In this document: positions 8,161-17,745 of the stretch, in pieces
How positions within the stretch are numbered: the first letter of the stretch is position 1
Layout of the letters: each line of letters opens with the position of its first letter
Origin: Desemzia sp. RIT 804
GTDB taxonomy: Bacteria > Bacillota > Bacilli > Lactobacillales > Carnobacteriaceae
NCBI RefSeq assembly: GCF_016892605.1
Contig: NZ_JAFEMV010000008.1
Coordinates: 20,273 to 84,272 of the forward strand
Direction of reading: 5' to 3'
Length of the DNA stretch: 64,000 nucleotides
The notes under the pieces: model-generated
What the model was told of the DNA's origin: nothing
The model's input: the letters and a program-made list of their open reading frames with translations, nothing else
Databases searched by the model: none
Made by a program: the position numbers and the translations under genes

Positions 8161-8976
8161 TTGAATACATTAGCGAGACAAAAAGTTGCTGACAGCAAAC
8201 GTATTATCATTAAAGTGGGTACGAGCACTTTAATGTATCCCGATGGAGGCATCAATTTACAACGCATTGAGCGATTGGCTTTTGTGCTATCGGATTTGCA
8301 GAATAGAGGAAAAGAAATCATTTTGGTCTCCTCTGGTGCTATTGGGGTAGGCATGGATCTGCTTCAATTGCCTGAACGACCAACTACCATCCCTAAACAA
8401 CAAGCCGTCGCTGCTGTAGGGCAAAGCCAACTTATGAATTTATACAGCAAATTCTTCCTTAGTTATGGACAAGTCATTGGACAGATCTTAATGACGCGTG
8501 ACATCGTAGAATTTCCAGAAAGTCGATTGAACGCTTCAAATACATTTGAGCAATTATTGCAGTCAGGCGTTATCCCTATTGTGAATGAAAACGACTCGGT
8601 TTCTGTAGAGGAATTAGATCATTTGACTAAATTTGGCGATAATGACCAATTATCTGCGATCGTTGCTGAAATCACGAACGCCGATTTATTAATCATGCTG
8701 ACTGACGTGGCTGGTTTTTACAATAAAAACCCAAATACACATCAAGATGCTGTTCTATTCACTGAAATTTCCGAAATTAGTGACTCTCACTACCAACAAT
8801 CAGGCGGCCAAGGCTCTCGTTTTGGTACGGGAGGAATGATCACGAAATTAAAAGCTGCTGAACACCTGCTGAAGCTTCAAGGACAAATGGTCTTGACCAA
8901 TGGAAAAGTACCAGATACTATTTTTGATATCGTGGTAGGGAAAGAAATCGGAACATTATTTACTCCCAAAGATTAA
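8161..8976 (+). CDS. proB: Glutamate 5-kinase
   Basis: This enzyme phosphorylates L-glutamate, the first step of proline synthesis from glutamate in the cytosol. Typical motifs are IIIKVGTSTL at the N-terminus, VSSGAIGVG, NENDSVSVEEL with FGDNDQLSAIVA, and GTGGMITKLKAAE near the C-terminus. At 271 residues it is the short form lacking the C-terminal PUA domain. The start is TTG 8161 after AAGGTGGG. It is first in an operon with proA (18-bp gap) and an amino-acid oxidase gene. Confidence 0.95.
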   Translation: MNTLARQKVADSKRIIIKVGTSTLMYPDGGINLQRIERLAFVLSDLQNRGKEIILVSSGAIGVGMDLLQLPERPTTIPKQQAVAAVGQSQLMNLYSKFFLSYGQVIGQILMTRDIVEFPESRLNASNTFEQLLQSGVIPIVNENDSVSVEELDHLTKFGDNDQLSAIVAEITNADLLIMLTDVAGFYNKNPNTHQDAVLFTEISEISDSHYQQSGGQGSRFGTGGMITKLKAAEHLLKLQGQMVLTNGKVPDTIFDIVVGKEIGTLFTPKD

Positions 8977-8994
8977 CCAGAAAGGAAGTTTACT

Positions 8995-10239
8995 ATGGAA
9001 AGTTTAACTCAGTTAGGTATGCAAGCAAAAAAAGCTTCGCGTAAATTAGCTCAAGCTTCTGCTCAAGAAAAAAATCAAGCCCTTCTCATTATGAGCCGAT
9101 TGATCACGGAACATCAAAAAGATATTATTGCGGCGAATCAAAAAGATTTAGCTGCTGCTGAAAGCAATGGTATCAAAGGAAACATGTTAGATCGTCTAGC
9201 TTTGAATGAAGAACGGATCAGTGCTATGGCAGAAGGCATCAAACAAGTAGCGGAACTGCCCGACCCAGTCGGAACGATCGAATCTATGCGCAAATTAGAC
9301 AACGGATTAACGATCGGCCGCCAAAGTGTTCCTCTAGGTGTAATTGGGATTATCTACGAATCTCGCCCAAATGTGACTACAGATGCTGGTGTATTGTGTT
9401 TCAAATCTGGGAATGCCGTTATTTTACGCGGCGGAAAAGAAGCGATCCATACAAATAAAGCGATCATTACAGTTTTGCAGAAAGCTCTTAGTCAAACGGA
9501 CTTTCCGCAGGACTCGATCCAATTAGTCGAAGATACTTCAAGAGCTTCTTCGACAGGATTAATGACATTGACCGAGTATCTAGATGTCTTGATTCCTCGA
9601 GGTGGTGCTGGCTTGATCAAAGCTGTAGTAGAAAATGCTACGGTTCCAGTGATTGAAACGGGTGTGGGGAATTGCCACATTTATATCGATAAAGATGCAC
9701 AGCTTGAAATGGCCAAAGACATTATCGTTAACGCCAAATGTTCGCGTCCATCCGTGTGCAACGCTGCTGAAACATTGTTGATCCACGAAGATGTTGCAGC
9801 TGCTTTCTTACCTGAAATCGAAACAGCTTTATCTGAATACCATGTCGAATTGCGGGCAGATGAAAAAGCCGGCGCGATTCTGGCCAAATCGATCCCTGCA
9901 ACAGAAGAAGATTGGGAAACAGAGTTCCTGGATTATATTTTAGCTGTCAAAGTAATTCCGAGTCTTGAAGAAGCAGTGGAACACATCGATCGTTACAGCA
10001 CAGGGCATTCAGAAGCTATCGTTACAGACAATTATGCAGCAGGACAGCAATTCCTTCGTGAAGTAGATTCAGCTGCTGTTTATATCAACGCCTCTACTCG
10101 CTTTACAGATGGATTTGAATTTGGATTTGGCGCGGAAATCGGTATCAGCACTCAAAAAATCCACGCTCGCGGGCCAATGGGACTGCCTGAATTAACTTCT
10201 TACAAAACGATCGTATATGGGAATGGTCAAATAAGATGA
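8995..10239 (+). CDS. proA: Gamma-glutamyl phosphate reductase
   Basis: The NADPH-dependent second step of proline synthesis reduces glutamyl phosphate to glutamate semialdehyde. It has 414 residues with an aldehyde-dehydrogenase fold. Visible motifs are [28 protein letters not shown], the catalytic cysteine in [14 protein letters not shown] (about residue 250), and [20 protein letters not shown] near the end. It begins after AGAAAGGAAG and overlaps the next gene by four bases (ATGA), so the two are translationally coupled. Confidence 0.96.
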   Translation: MESLTQLGMQAKKASRKLAQASAQEKNQALLIMSRLITEHQKDIIAANQKDLAAAESNGIKGNMLDRLALNEERISAMAEGIKQVAELPDPVGTIESMRKLDNGLTIGRQSVPLGVIGIIYESRPNVTTDAGVLCFKSGNAVILRGGKEAIHTNKAIITVLQKALSQTDFPQDSIQLVEDTSRASSTGLMTLTEYLDVLIPRGGAGLIKAVVENATVPVIETGVGNCHIYIDKDAQLEMAKDIIVNAKCSRPSVCNAAETLLIHEDVAAAFLPEIETALSEYHVELRADEKAGAILAKSIPATEEDWETEFLDYILAVKVIPSLEEAVEHIDRYSTGHSEAIVTDNYAAGQQFLREVDSAAVYINASTRFTDGFEFGFGAEIGISTQKIHARGPMGLPELTSYKTIVYGNGQIR

Positions 10240-11366
10240 GCGAAAAAACAAAGATTGCTGTTTTAGGCGGAGGTATTGTCGGCGCCACAACAGCTTTTTA
10301 CCTAAGTCAATTACCACAATATGATGTGACCCTTTTCGATAGCGGAACTGGACAAGCTACATCAGCTGCAGCGGGAATCATTTGCCCATGGCTGTCGCAA
10401 CGTCGTAACAAACAGTGGTACCAATTAGCAGCAAAAGGAGCGGCTTTTTATCCTCAATTGATTCAAGATCTAGGTGAAGACCCGACTCAATCGGATATTT
10501 ATCGACAAGTCGGGACCTTAGTCTTTAAAAAGACTCCTAAACTCTTGAGCAAATTAGAAAAAATCGCCTTGAAAAGACGCGAAGATGCACCCACTATGGG
10601 TGAAATAGCAATATTGTCGCCTGCAGAAATCAAAGAAAAGATGCCGCTGCTTGATGTTAAAGAGGAAGCCCTGTTCGCTTCAGGCGGTGCCAAAGTCGAT
10701 GGTGCCTTATTGACCACCAAGTTAAAAGAACAAGCATTAAAAAACGGTGCTGCCGTTTATCATGAAGCTGTCACCTTGTCTATCCAAGCTAATGAAAAGC
10801 AGCCTTACCACCTCAAAGGTATCGCTACCGAGCGGACATTTGATAAAGTCGTGCTGGCAGTTGGTGCCTGGTTGCCGGAGTTGCTTGAACCATTAGGCTA
10901 TCAAGTGGATATCCGCCCTCAAAAGGGCCAATTAGTCGAATTGCATTTGGACGCTGCAACAGATGATTGGCCGGTGGTCATGCCCGATGGAGAAAAAGAC
11001 ATCATTCCATTTGCCAATGGAAAAGTGATTGTTGGAGCGACTCACGAAAATGATCAGGGGTATGATTTGGAACCGACCAAAAAGCAACTGCAAGTGATGC
11101 TGGACGAAGCTATCGAAATGGCGCCTGAGTTAGCCGATGCAGATATTAAAGGTATCCGTGTGGGGACACGTGCTTATACCTCAGACTTTGCTCCATTTTT
11201 CGGAGAAGTTCCAGAATCTTCCGGTCTGTATGCTGCTAGCGGATTAGGGTCATCTGGGTTGACCAGCGGTCCCATGATCGCAAAAATCTTAGTACAACTG
11301 ATAAACGGTGATCCCACAGACTTGCCTGTGGGAGATTATCCGATTGAAATCTATATTACTCAATAA
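10236..11366 (+). CDS. FAD-dependent amino-acid oxidase/dehydrogenase (DadA/glycine oxidase-like)
   Basis: The protein has 376 residues with an N-terminal Rossmann FAD site ([18 protein letters not shown]), a DAO-type middle region, and a C-terminal FAD contact ([19 protein letters not shown]). Enzymes of this family oxidise D-amino acids, glycine or proline-like secondary amines. Its start overlaps the proA stop (ATGA), so it is made together with the proline pathway. A role in proline or D-proline turnover is therefore plausible but is inference from position only. A terminator follows. Confidence 0.85.
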   Translation: MSEKTKIAVLGGGIVGATTAFYLSQLPQYDVTLFDSGTGQATSAAAGIICPWLSQRRNKQWYQLAAKGAAFYPQLIQDLGEDPTQSDIYRQVGTLVFKKTPKLLSKLEKIALKRREDAPTMGEIAILSPAEIKEKMPLLDVKEEALFASGGAKVDGALLTTKLKEQALKNGAAVYHEAVTLSIQANEKQPYHLKGIATERTFDKVVLAVGAWLPELLEPLGYQVDIRPQKGQLVELHLDAATDDWPVVMPDGEKDIIPFANGKVIVGATHENDQGYDLEPTKKQLQVMLDEAIEMAPELADADIKGIRVGTRAYTSDFAPFFGEVPESSGLYAASGLGSSGLTSGPMIAKILVQLINGDPTDLPVGDYPIEIYITQ

Positions 11367-11371
11367 ACATA

Positions 11372-11427
11372 CCTTGTTTCGTGCTGCTGGATAGAACTTT
11401 TCAGCACTGAGACAAGGCGTTTTTTGT
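11372..11427 (+). terminator. Terminator of the proBA operon
   Basis: CCTTGT-TTC-GTGCTG pairs with CAGCAC-TGA-GACAAGG, followed by six Ts at 11420-11425. The stem has a small internal mismatch. Confidence 0.75.
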
Positions 11428-11649
11428 TTGTTACAGGCGGTAAGGGCTTAGGATAGATTGAGTTGCTCAGAAGTACTCATTGATTGACCACTTTTTTTGG
11501 CGATTTTTGGTTAAAATTGCCCTTACTCACATCACGGATCTTTGGCTAGTTGGTTCTAGCTAGAACCTTTATAGGTGATAATCCAGCAAGATTTAGCGGG
11601 AGGTTTGTCATCCACGACCTCCGTCATGTGCACACTTCTCTCCATTTAC
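11428..11649. other. Intergenic stretch with a short perfect palindrome
   Basis: No coding or RNA gene is recognised here. A perfect 16-bp palindrome, GGTTCTAGCTAGAACC, sits at 11552-11567, and GGAGGT/ACCTCC inverted repeats lie near 11600. These could be protein-binding sites or remains of decayed DNA. Confidence 0.35.
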
Positions 11650-11690
11650 CAAAAAAACAAATAGGCAGCTGCTAATACCTGCAGCTGCCT
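11650..11690 (-). terminator. Terminator of the leftward phosphoesterase gene
   Basis: AGGCAGCTGC (11663-11672) pairs perfectly with GCAGCTGCCT (11681-11690). On the minus strand a T-run (complement of 11651-11657) follows. Confidence 0.85.
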
Positions 11691-11700
11691 GTTTCATCGA

Positions 11701-13263
11701 TTATTCTGAACCTACCACAACTTTAAAATTATCATTCACTGTTGCATCAACTACAGGATTCTTTTTGATGTACTCTCCAATCAGTTCGCTCATGTCAGTT
11801 GTTACTTCACGTACGATTTTTGTCCCATCGAACATGCTGTAATCTCCACCACCAACAGCACGGTATTGATTGGTAACTACTTCTAACAGTTCATCATCCA
11901 GAATCGCTTTGCCATCTTTGGTCAAATCCACAATTCTTGATCCTATGGGCTTAGCGACATCAACAATGTATTCAATACCTTCATACATATCGTAATTGTA
12001 GTGTTGCGGCTTCGGTTCCATAAAATCAGGATTTACTCCGATCGTGCCATCACTTTCCAGAGCAAAATATCCTGCCGACTGCTCCAATGCTGCTCTCAAA
12101 TCAGCCCCGGTAATACATAATACAGCCAGTGTATTAGGATAAATGTAGTTCGTTACGATATCTCGTGTAGTGATCGTATTTCCAAACCCGATACCTTGAT
12201 TATTGAATAAAGCTGTTCCTGAAATATCAGCTCCCGTTGCATCCATCTGCACTTTTTGAATCAATTCAATATAAGGGTGTTCCTTGATTCGAACTTGATG
12301 AGGATCAGTGATTCTCATATCCCCGTCCACTACACCAACTGTTTGATCCAACCAGTCTTCCACTTCTTGATGCAGCGGTTCAAAGTGGCGGCACAAAGTC
12401 TCATCGCCTTTCACATCTTTCACTGAAATCAAGCTTGGAGTCATCACTACGACCTTGTATCCATTAACGCCTTTATCTAGCTCCACTGTTACTTTTCCTA
12501 CATAACTCCCTTTATCGCTTGGCTGGATGACAGCTACCCCATTTACTATTTCTGCGATAGTGCGGTGCTGATGCCCTGTCAACAATACATCGATTCCAGG
12601 TAATTCACTCACCAATTGATAGCCTTCATTTTCTCCTGTCAGTGTTTCAGTCGGTTCGCCTGTCTTTAGATCCCGCTCAAATCCACCATGGTAGCTGACC
12701 ACCACAATATCAGCTTCTTCACGCAATAAAGGAACGATTTCTTTGGCGCATTCGACAGCGGACTGGAAATGCAAACCTGCATAGTGCTTCGGGTGTTCCC
12801 ATTGCGTAATGTACTGAGTCGTCAACCCTAAAAAGCCGATCTTCACACCCTCTTTTTCAAACACAGTATATCCTTTACCGAAAGCAGGTTTGTTTTGAGC
12901 GTTCAAAATATTGGCTGACATCACTGGGAAGTTAGCTGCTGCAATCCCTTTTTTCAAATAATCCAGCCCATAGTTAAAGCTGTGATTGCCTAGAACTCCT
13001 ACATCATATTCCATAGCATTCAACGCTTGCATCAATTCACTGGGATCTTTACGCTGTTTAGCTAAATAATAGCTTAAAGAGGAACCTTGAATGTAATCCC
13101 CATTTTCTACTACAAATACAGGTCCATTTGCTTTCCGGAGTTCTTCTTTAAAGACTGTAGCTGCTTTTAAAATACCAAACGGTTCGTTCATATCTCTTTC
13201 TTGGTAAGTAGTTGGAAATAAATAACCGTGTAAGTCACTTGTTTCTAGGATCGTCAATTCCAT
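11701..13263 (-). CDS. Bifunctional metallophosphatase/5'-nucleotidase family protein
   Basis: This 520-residue protein has a two-domain 5'-nucleotidase / 2',3'-cyclic phosphodiesterase layout. The N-terminal calcineurin-like metal domain carries ETSDLHGYLF, ENGDYIQGS, LGNHSFNYG (an H-S variant of GNHE), SYHGGFERD and TGHQHR. The C-terminal substrate domain begins near residue 320. No signal peptide is seen, as in the cytosolic YunD group. I start at the third ATG (13263) because GGAG lies 9 bases upstream; two earlier ATGs (13281 and 13278) lack such a site. It is the last gene of the Ugp-like operon region. Confidence 0.85.
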   Translation of the reverse strand: MELTILETSDLHGYLFPTTYQERDMNEPFGILKAATVFKEELRKANGPVFVVENGDYIQGSSLSYYLAKQRKDPSELMQALNAMEYDVGVLGNHSFNYGLDYLKKGIAAANFPVMSANILNAQNKPAFGKGYTVFEKEGVKIGFLGLTTQYITQWEHPKHYAGLHFQSAVECAKEIVPLLREEADIVVVSYHGGFERDLKTGEPTETLTGENEGYQLVSELPGIDVLLTGHQHRTIAEIVNGVAVIQPSDKGSYVGKVTVELDKGVNGYKVVVMTPSLISVKDVKGDETLCRHFEPLHQEVEDWLDQTVGVVDGDMRITDPHQVRIKEHPYIELIQKVQMDATGADISGTALFNNQGIGFGNTITTRDIVTNYIYPNTLAVLCITGADLRAALEQSAGYFALESDGTIGVNPDFMEPKPQHYNYDMYEGIEYIVDVAKPIGSRIVDLTKDGKAILDDELLEVVTNQYRAVGGGDYSMFDGTKIVREVTTDMSELIGEYIKKNPVVDATVNDNFKVVVGSE

Positions 13264-13303
13264 TTGCGTCATCTCCATCATTTATTACTTTTGATTTTAA
13301 CAC

Positions 13304-13340
13304 AGAAAACCATTCAGCCGTTGTCGCCAAATGGTTTTCT
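13304..13340 (-). terminator. Hairpin between the MBL hydrolase and phosphoesterase genes
   Basis: AGAAAACCATT (13304-13314) pairs with AATGGTTTTCT (13330-13340). The T-run after it is weak, so it may only partly separate the last gene from the upstream operon. Confidence 0.55.
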
Positions 13341-13351
13341 ATTGTATTATT

Positions 13352-14659
13352 TTAGTTATGCCTCATTTCAGTTGCAGAATAGATTTTTCCTTTTTCTGCT
13401 AATAAAGTGGGCACCCCTTCTTCAATGAAACGTTGGTGCATTTTCTCTGGTTCAAATGTATGCCAAGGTATCGTTTGTTTGGCTTGTACTTTTTTAGCAA
13501 TCCGGATCAAGTCTTCTTGAGCCGCGTGACCACTAGCACCAAACGCCAAGAATTCAAACTGATGAGCGGCTAATCTGTCCAACAACACGGCATAGTTGCT
13601 ATCATAATCCCCAAGAGGTTCTCCATTGCTGTGTACATAAATCCCTTTTTCAAATCTTGATACCGCCTCAATATTTTTAAAGCTGTTTTGCAACACATAT
13701 TGTTCAGGATGTTGCTGCAATTCTGTTAAAGAAACCCAATTTGTATAGGATTCTCCATGAGAACTTGCAGCAGATTCTTTCAAGACAGTCCAGGTTTCAT
13801 TTGGATAAAAACCGTGCATCAATTGCGCATAAGCTGCCTCAAAGACCAATGTTCGGCCACACTCTTTTGTTGCTAAAGAAATTTTTCTTAATCGATCCAC
13901 ATTTCGAATATACGGATTGTAAAAAATGATTTGATCTGTTATGGATCGAAGTAATTTCTTCCAATTTTCCACTAAAGCTGTTTCTGATTCGAAGCCGGAT
14001 TCGTTTGGTTTTTCAAAGCTAAATGTTGTTCCTTCCAGCAGCAATACATCCGGTTGCCAATTTGCTGCCTCCTGCACCCATTTTTCCACACGTTCCGGAT
14101 AATAACCTGTCAAACGCACATCGCCTGAATGGATCAATTTTAAATCCGGTGCTTCGATGAAAAAGGCACAAGCTCCAATCGTATCATGATCCGTCAACTT
14201 AGGTTGGACTTGAATATCTCCGATCTGGATCTTCTCGTCGTCTCTAAATATAATTCGTTCTACGCGACTCTCATCTTCTTCCCCAACAGCCACTAACGTT
14301 CGGTAAAGCTTGTCGGTTTCTTCTGAAAGATAAACTTTCGTAATAGCCGGCAAGTATTTCAATAATCCCATGTGATCCAAATGCAAGTGAGAAATAAAAA
14401 TTGCTGTTTCTAGTGTACTGTCTTCAAATGAAGTCAGTTTTACTGTTTGAAAAGCTGCGGTGTCATATAATTCAGGAATAGCCGGCATAAAACCATGCTC
14501 AATCAAATACTCCATTTCGCTAAGCCCATCGGTATTTCCAATGACCTTTCCTATACCGGTTAACCCAAAATCACAAATGACACGTGCTTTTTCAGTACGT
14601 ATTTCAACAATATTACCGCCAATTGTATTCAGACCATTCCAAATTTGAAATGTCGTCAT
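13352..14659 (-). CDS. MBL-fold metallohydrolase, RNase J-like
   Basis: The protein has 435 residues of the metallo-beta-lactamase fold. The signature HLHLDHMG is near residue 90, with additional metal ligands in LTDHDTIGA, LIHSGDVRLTG and a C-terminal HTFEP. Overall size and the HSNGEPLG/ASGHAAQEDL segments resemble the RNase J/beta-CASP-type branch, which includes RNA nucleases and other phosphodiesterases. It starts 10 bases after the sugar-binding protein gene and so belongs to the importer operon. That position suggests action on an imported phosphodiester, but this is inference. Confidence 0.75.
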   Translation of the reverse strand: MTTFQIWNGLNTIGGNIVEIRTEKARVICDFGLTGIGKVIGNTDGLSEMEYLIEHGFMPAIPELYDTAAFQTVKLTSFEDSTLETAIFISHLHLDHMGLLKYLPAITKVYLSEETDKLYRTLVAVGEEDESRVERIIFRDDEKIQIGDIQVQPKLTDHDTIGACAFFIEAPDLKLIHSGDVRLTGYYPERVEKWVQEAANWQPDVLLLEGTTFSFEKPNESGFESETALVENWKKLLRSITDQIIFYNPYIRNVDRLRKISLATKECGRTLVFEAAYAQLMHGFYPNETWTVLKESAASSHGESYTNWVSLTELQQHPEQYVLQNSFKNIEAVSRFEKGIYVHSNGEPLGDYDSNYAVLLDRLAAHQFEFLAFGASGHAAQEDLIRIAKKVQAKQTIPWHTFEPEKMHQRFIEEGVPTLLAEKGKIYSATEMRHN

Positions 14660-14669
14660 TCAATCGCTC

Positions 14670-15977
14670 CTATTTGTTTTCGTCTAAAATCGCTTGAGTA
14701 GATTCTTCTAGTTGGGACAATGATTCTTGGATATCAGCATCATTCACCAACACACTGTCTAATGTTTCCAATAAATTGTTGCGGTACTCTCCAGAGCCTA
14801 CAAATGAAGGAGAAGACATTCCATATTCCAATTCCAAGTTGGCTGCTTGAGCACGAGGATTTTCTTCTAAATACGTTTTGTATTCTTCCACTTCCAATGC
14901 AGAACGACGAATTGGTACATAACCTGTTTCGATTGCCCACGTAGCGGTATTTTCAGGTTCTAACAAGAAAGCCATGAAGGCAACCGCAGCTTGTTGTTCT
15001 TCTTCCGTTGCAGAAGAGAACACTCCTAAGTCGTTTCCAGCAAATAAAGTCAATTGAGTGTCATTGTAAGCAGGCAGTTCAGCAGTACTCCAATTGATAC
15101 CATTTTCTTCAGCAACAGGAGCTACGTGAGCTAATCCAGCACTTGAACCAATATACAATGCACTTTCTCCACGGCCGAATGGACCAGAGAAGAATCCATC
15201 TTCTCCCGCTGTACGAGCATATCCTTGATCGATCAAGTCCATTAAGAATGTTAAAGCTTCAACGCTTTCTTCTCCACCGATATCCGTTGTCATCGTTTCA
15301 CCGTTGATAAATTCTGCATCATTTTGACGAGCCATTGTTTCATATTCCATTTCATAAGAATTCTCAAGACCAAGAGCTACAGCATCGTCTCCAGCAGCTA
15401 CCATTTGTTCTCCTAAAGCTTCTACTTCTTCCCAAGTTGTTGGGACTTCAACACCATATTCATCTAGAATATCTTGATTAAAATACATTACCCGAGTGGA
15501 TTTGGAAAAAGGCATCGCATAAAGTTCTTCGTTATACGTTGAGCTGCTTAAGAAACCTTCATAAATGTCATCCATTGCTTCTTGAGTAAAGCCGCTGTCG
15601 CTAACAAGCATATCTGTCAAAGGAACCAGCAAGTTGTTTTCAGCCAAATCTGGAACGTCTCCTGGTGTTAACTGAGCCATAGTAGGAAGATCGCCAGATA
15701 CCCCAGACGCCATAATTTTTTGTTGCAGCGTATTGTAATCGCCTTGATTCTGCTCTTCAACAACATATTGGTCTTGGGATTCGTTAAAAGCATTTGTCAA
15801 CTTAGTGATCGTTTCTTGATGTGGTCCATTCATCGCATGCCAGAACGCGATTTCTGTTGCTTCGCCTGAAGAACTGCTCTCTTCCGTTGTATCTCCTTCA
15901 CCAGCTCCACAAGCGCCTAATACAAATGCACTCATTAATGTAACCGCTCCTGCCAAAAACTTTTTAGACTTTTTCAT
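14670..15977 (-). CDS. ABC transporter extracellular solute-binding lipoprotein (UgpB-like)
   Basis: This 435-residue family-1 binding protein has a lipoprotein signal peptide (AFVLGACG, cysteine near residue 23) and an acidic serine-rich linker. FWHAMNGPHQETI follows, then the ladder typical of glycerol-3-phosphate or oligosaccharide binding proteins, including MPFSKSTRVMYFNQDIL and FFSGPFGRGESALYIGSS. The resemblance is strongest to UgpB-type proteins. It is anchored outside the membrane and delivers solute to the two permeases encoded just upstream. The exact ligand cannot be read from sequence. Confidence 0.88.
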   Translation of the reverse strand: MKKSKKFLAGAVTLMSAFVLGACGAGEGDTTEESSSSGEATEIAFWHAMNGPHQETITKLTNAFNESQDQYVVEEQNQGDYNTLQQKIMASGVSGDLPTMAQLTPGDVPDLAENNLLVPLTDMLVSDSGFTQEAMDDIYEGFLSSSTYNEELYAMPFSKSTRVMYFNQDILDEYGVEVPTTWEEVEALGEQMVAAGDDAVALGLENSYEMEYETMARQNDAEFINGETMTTDIGGEESVEALTFLMDLIDQGYARTAGEDGFFSGPFGRGESALYIGSSAGLAHVAPVAEENGINWSTAELPAYNDTQLTLFAGNDLGVFSSATEEEQQAAVAFMAFLLEPENTATWAIETGYVPIRRSALEVEEYKTYLEENPRAQAANLELEYGMSSPSFVGSGEYRNNLLETLDSVLVNDADIQESLSQLEESTQAILDENK

Positions 15978-16015
15978 TCTTTTTTTTCTCCCTTGTATGT
16001 ATATTTTTTGGGCTT

Positions 16016-16837
16016 TTACCCTTTTAACCCACTCTTAGATATCCCCGCAATGATTTGTTTTTGAAGAAAAATGTATATGATCACCATTGGGATAATGACA
16101 ATAGTCGAAGCAGCCATCAACAATTCAAAGCGCGTTCCAGCTTCAGTTGTGAAAGCTTGCAGTCCAACTGGCAAAGTCCGAAGCTTAGTATCATTGGTCA
16201 CGATAAGCGGCCACATGAATGAATTCCAACTTCCAATAATTTTTAAGATCGCAATCGCTACAATAGAAGATTTTCCTAATGGCACCATGATTGACCACAA
16301 AAAGCGAAAGTCGCTTGAACCATCAACTTTTGCGGCATAATACAACTCATTGGGCACTCCCTGGAAAGTCTGCCGCAACGCAAATACCGAAAAGATACTC
16401 GCCAACCAAGGAACGATCAAGGCAGCATAAGTATTGATCAAACTAAATCGAGACAATGTAACAAAATTTGGAATAATCAACAATTCTCCAGGGACCATCA
16501 TAGTAGCGATTAGAATAGTAAAGAGAATGTTCTTTCCATAAAACTCCATTTTCGCAAAAGCAAAAGCAGCTAAAATAGTAGTGATCAATTCTCCTGCTGT
16601 CGAAAGCACTGTCACCAACACACTATTTAAGAAATAACGTCCAAAAGGCGCTGCATTCCAAGCCTCAATGTAATTTTCGAACTTAGGATCTTCAGGGATC
16701 CATATAGGCGGCATCTGCATCGTTTCGCCGGCAGATTTGATTGATGTTGACAACATCCATACAAAAGGAATCAACATCGTAATAGCACCAAGTATTAGTA
16801 AAGCGTATAAAACTGTTTTTTGTACTTTTTCACTCAT
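16016..16837 (-). CDS. ABC transporter permease (UgpE/MalG type)
   Basis: The protein has 273 residues and six predicted membrane helices. The cytosolic EAA loop reads YYAAKVDGSSDFRFLWSI near residue 180 and docks the ATPase. It pairs with the permease encoded 17 bases upstream to form the channel of the sugar or glycerophosphate importer. The C-terminal GISKSGLKG tail is typical of the family. Confidence 0.9.
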   Translation of the reverse strand: MSEKVQKTVLYALLILGAITMLIPFVWMLSTSIKSAGETMQMPPIWIPEDPKFENYIEAWNAAPFGRYFLNSVLVTVLSTAGELITTILAAFAFAKMEFYGKNILFTILIATMMVPGELLIIPNFVTLSRFSLINTYAALIVPWLASIFSVFALRQTFQGVPNELYYAAKVDGSSDFRFLWSIMVPLGKSSIVAIAILKIIGSWNSFMWPLIVTNDTKLRTLPVGLQAFTTEAGTRFELLMAASTIVIIPMVIIYIFLQKQIIAGISKSGLKG

Positions 16838-16854
16838 TTAGGCTAATTCCTTTC

Positions 16855-17745
16855 TTAGTAATGGACAAATTTGCGATTGTACGCTAACTGAAGCACTGTC
16901 ACGAGCAAAATAATGACAAACAAGACTACTCCAGCTGCTGCCGCTTCACCATAATTGTATTCGGTATAAAATTTTTCATATAAGTAATACACTACTGTCA
17001 ATGCAGAATTACCTGGACCAGGTCTGCCTTGGAACATCGCGTAAACTTCATCGAACACTTTAAAATTATTGATGAATCCTGTAACAGTCACTAAAAATGT
17101 TGTCGGGCTCAATAATGGGATCGTAATGTTTAAAAATCGTTTCCAAGGATTCGCCCCATCGATCTTAGCTGCCGAATAATAACTTTCATCAATATTGTTC
17201 AACCCTACCAAAAAGAGAATGATGTTAAATCCCAATCCTTTCCAGATAGACATAATGATCAATCCCAATAAAGCATACTTTGGATCAGTCAGCCAATTGA
17301 CTGGATCGATTCCAAACCAACCTAAAAAATAGTTCATCAATCCAAATCGTGTATGGTAGATCCAATTCCAAACCAATGAAATGGCTACAGTACTCGTCAC
17401 AAAAGGCAAGAAATAAATCGTTCTAAAAAAACTGGACAATACTTTTATGTTATTCAGCATCAGTGCGATCAATAATGATAAAGCGATTGATACAGGAACT
17501 ACTCCCAGTACAAAAATAAAAGTATTTTTCAACGCGATATGGAAGTTAGGATCCTGAAAAATATCTACGAAGTTCCCAATGCCATATTCATTGACGATAT
17601 CTTGGAAAAAATTGTAGTCCGTGTAAAAGCTCATCGCCAAAGATTTAAAAATAGGATAAATATTAAATGTCAACATGACGATCAACATGGGCGCCAAGTA
17701 CATATAAGCTTTTAGAGAACTTTTCCAGGTTGGTTTCTGGATCAT
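16855..17745 (-). CDS. ABC transporter permease (UgpA/MalF type)
   Basis: The protein has 296 residues with six membrane segments and an EAA loop (YYSAAKIDGANPWKRFLN, about residue 200). Its start codon overlaps the stop of the ATPase gene by four bases, so the two are translationally coupled. It forms a heterodimer with the following UgpE-type permease. Confidence 0.9.
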   Translation of the reverse strand: MIQKPTWKSSLKAYMYLAPMLIVMLTFNIYPIFKSLAMSFYTDYNFFQDIVNEYGIGNFVDIFQDPNFHIALKNTFIFVLGVVPVSIALSLLIALMLNNIKVLSSFFRTIYFLPFVTSTVAISLVWNWIYHTRFGLMNYFLGWFGIDPVNWLTDPKYALLGLIIMSIWKGLGFNIILFLVGLNNIDESYYSAAKIDGANPWKRFLNITIPLLSPTTFLVTVTGFINNFKVFDEVYAMFQGRPGPGNSALTVVYYLYEKFYTEYNYGEAAAAGVVLFVIILLVTVLQLAYNRKFVHY

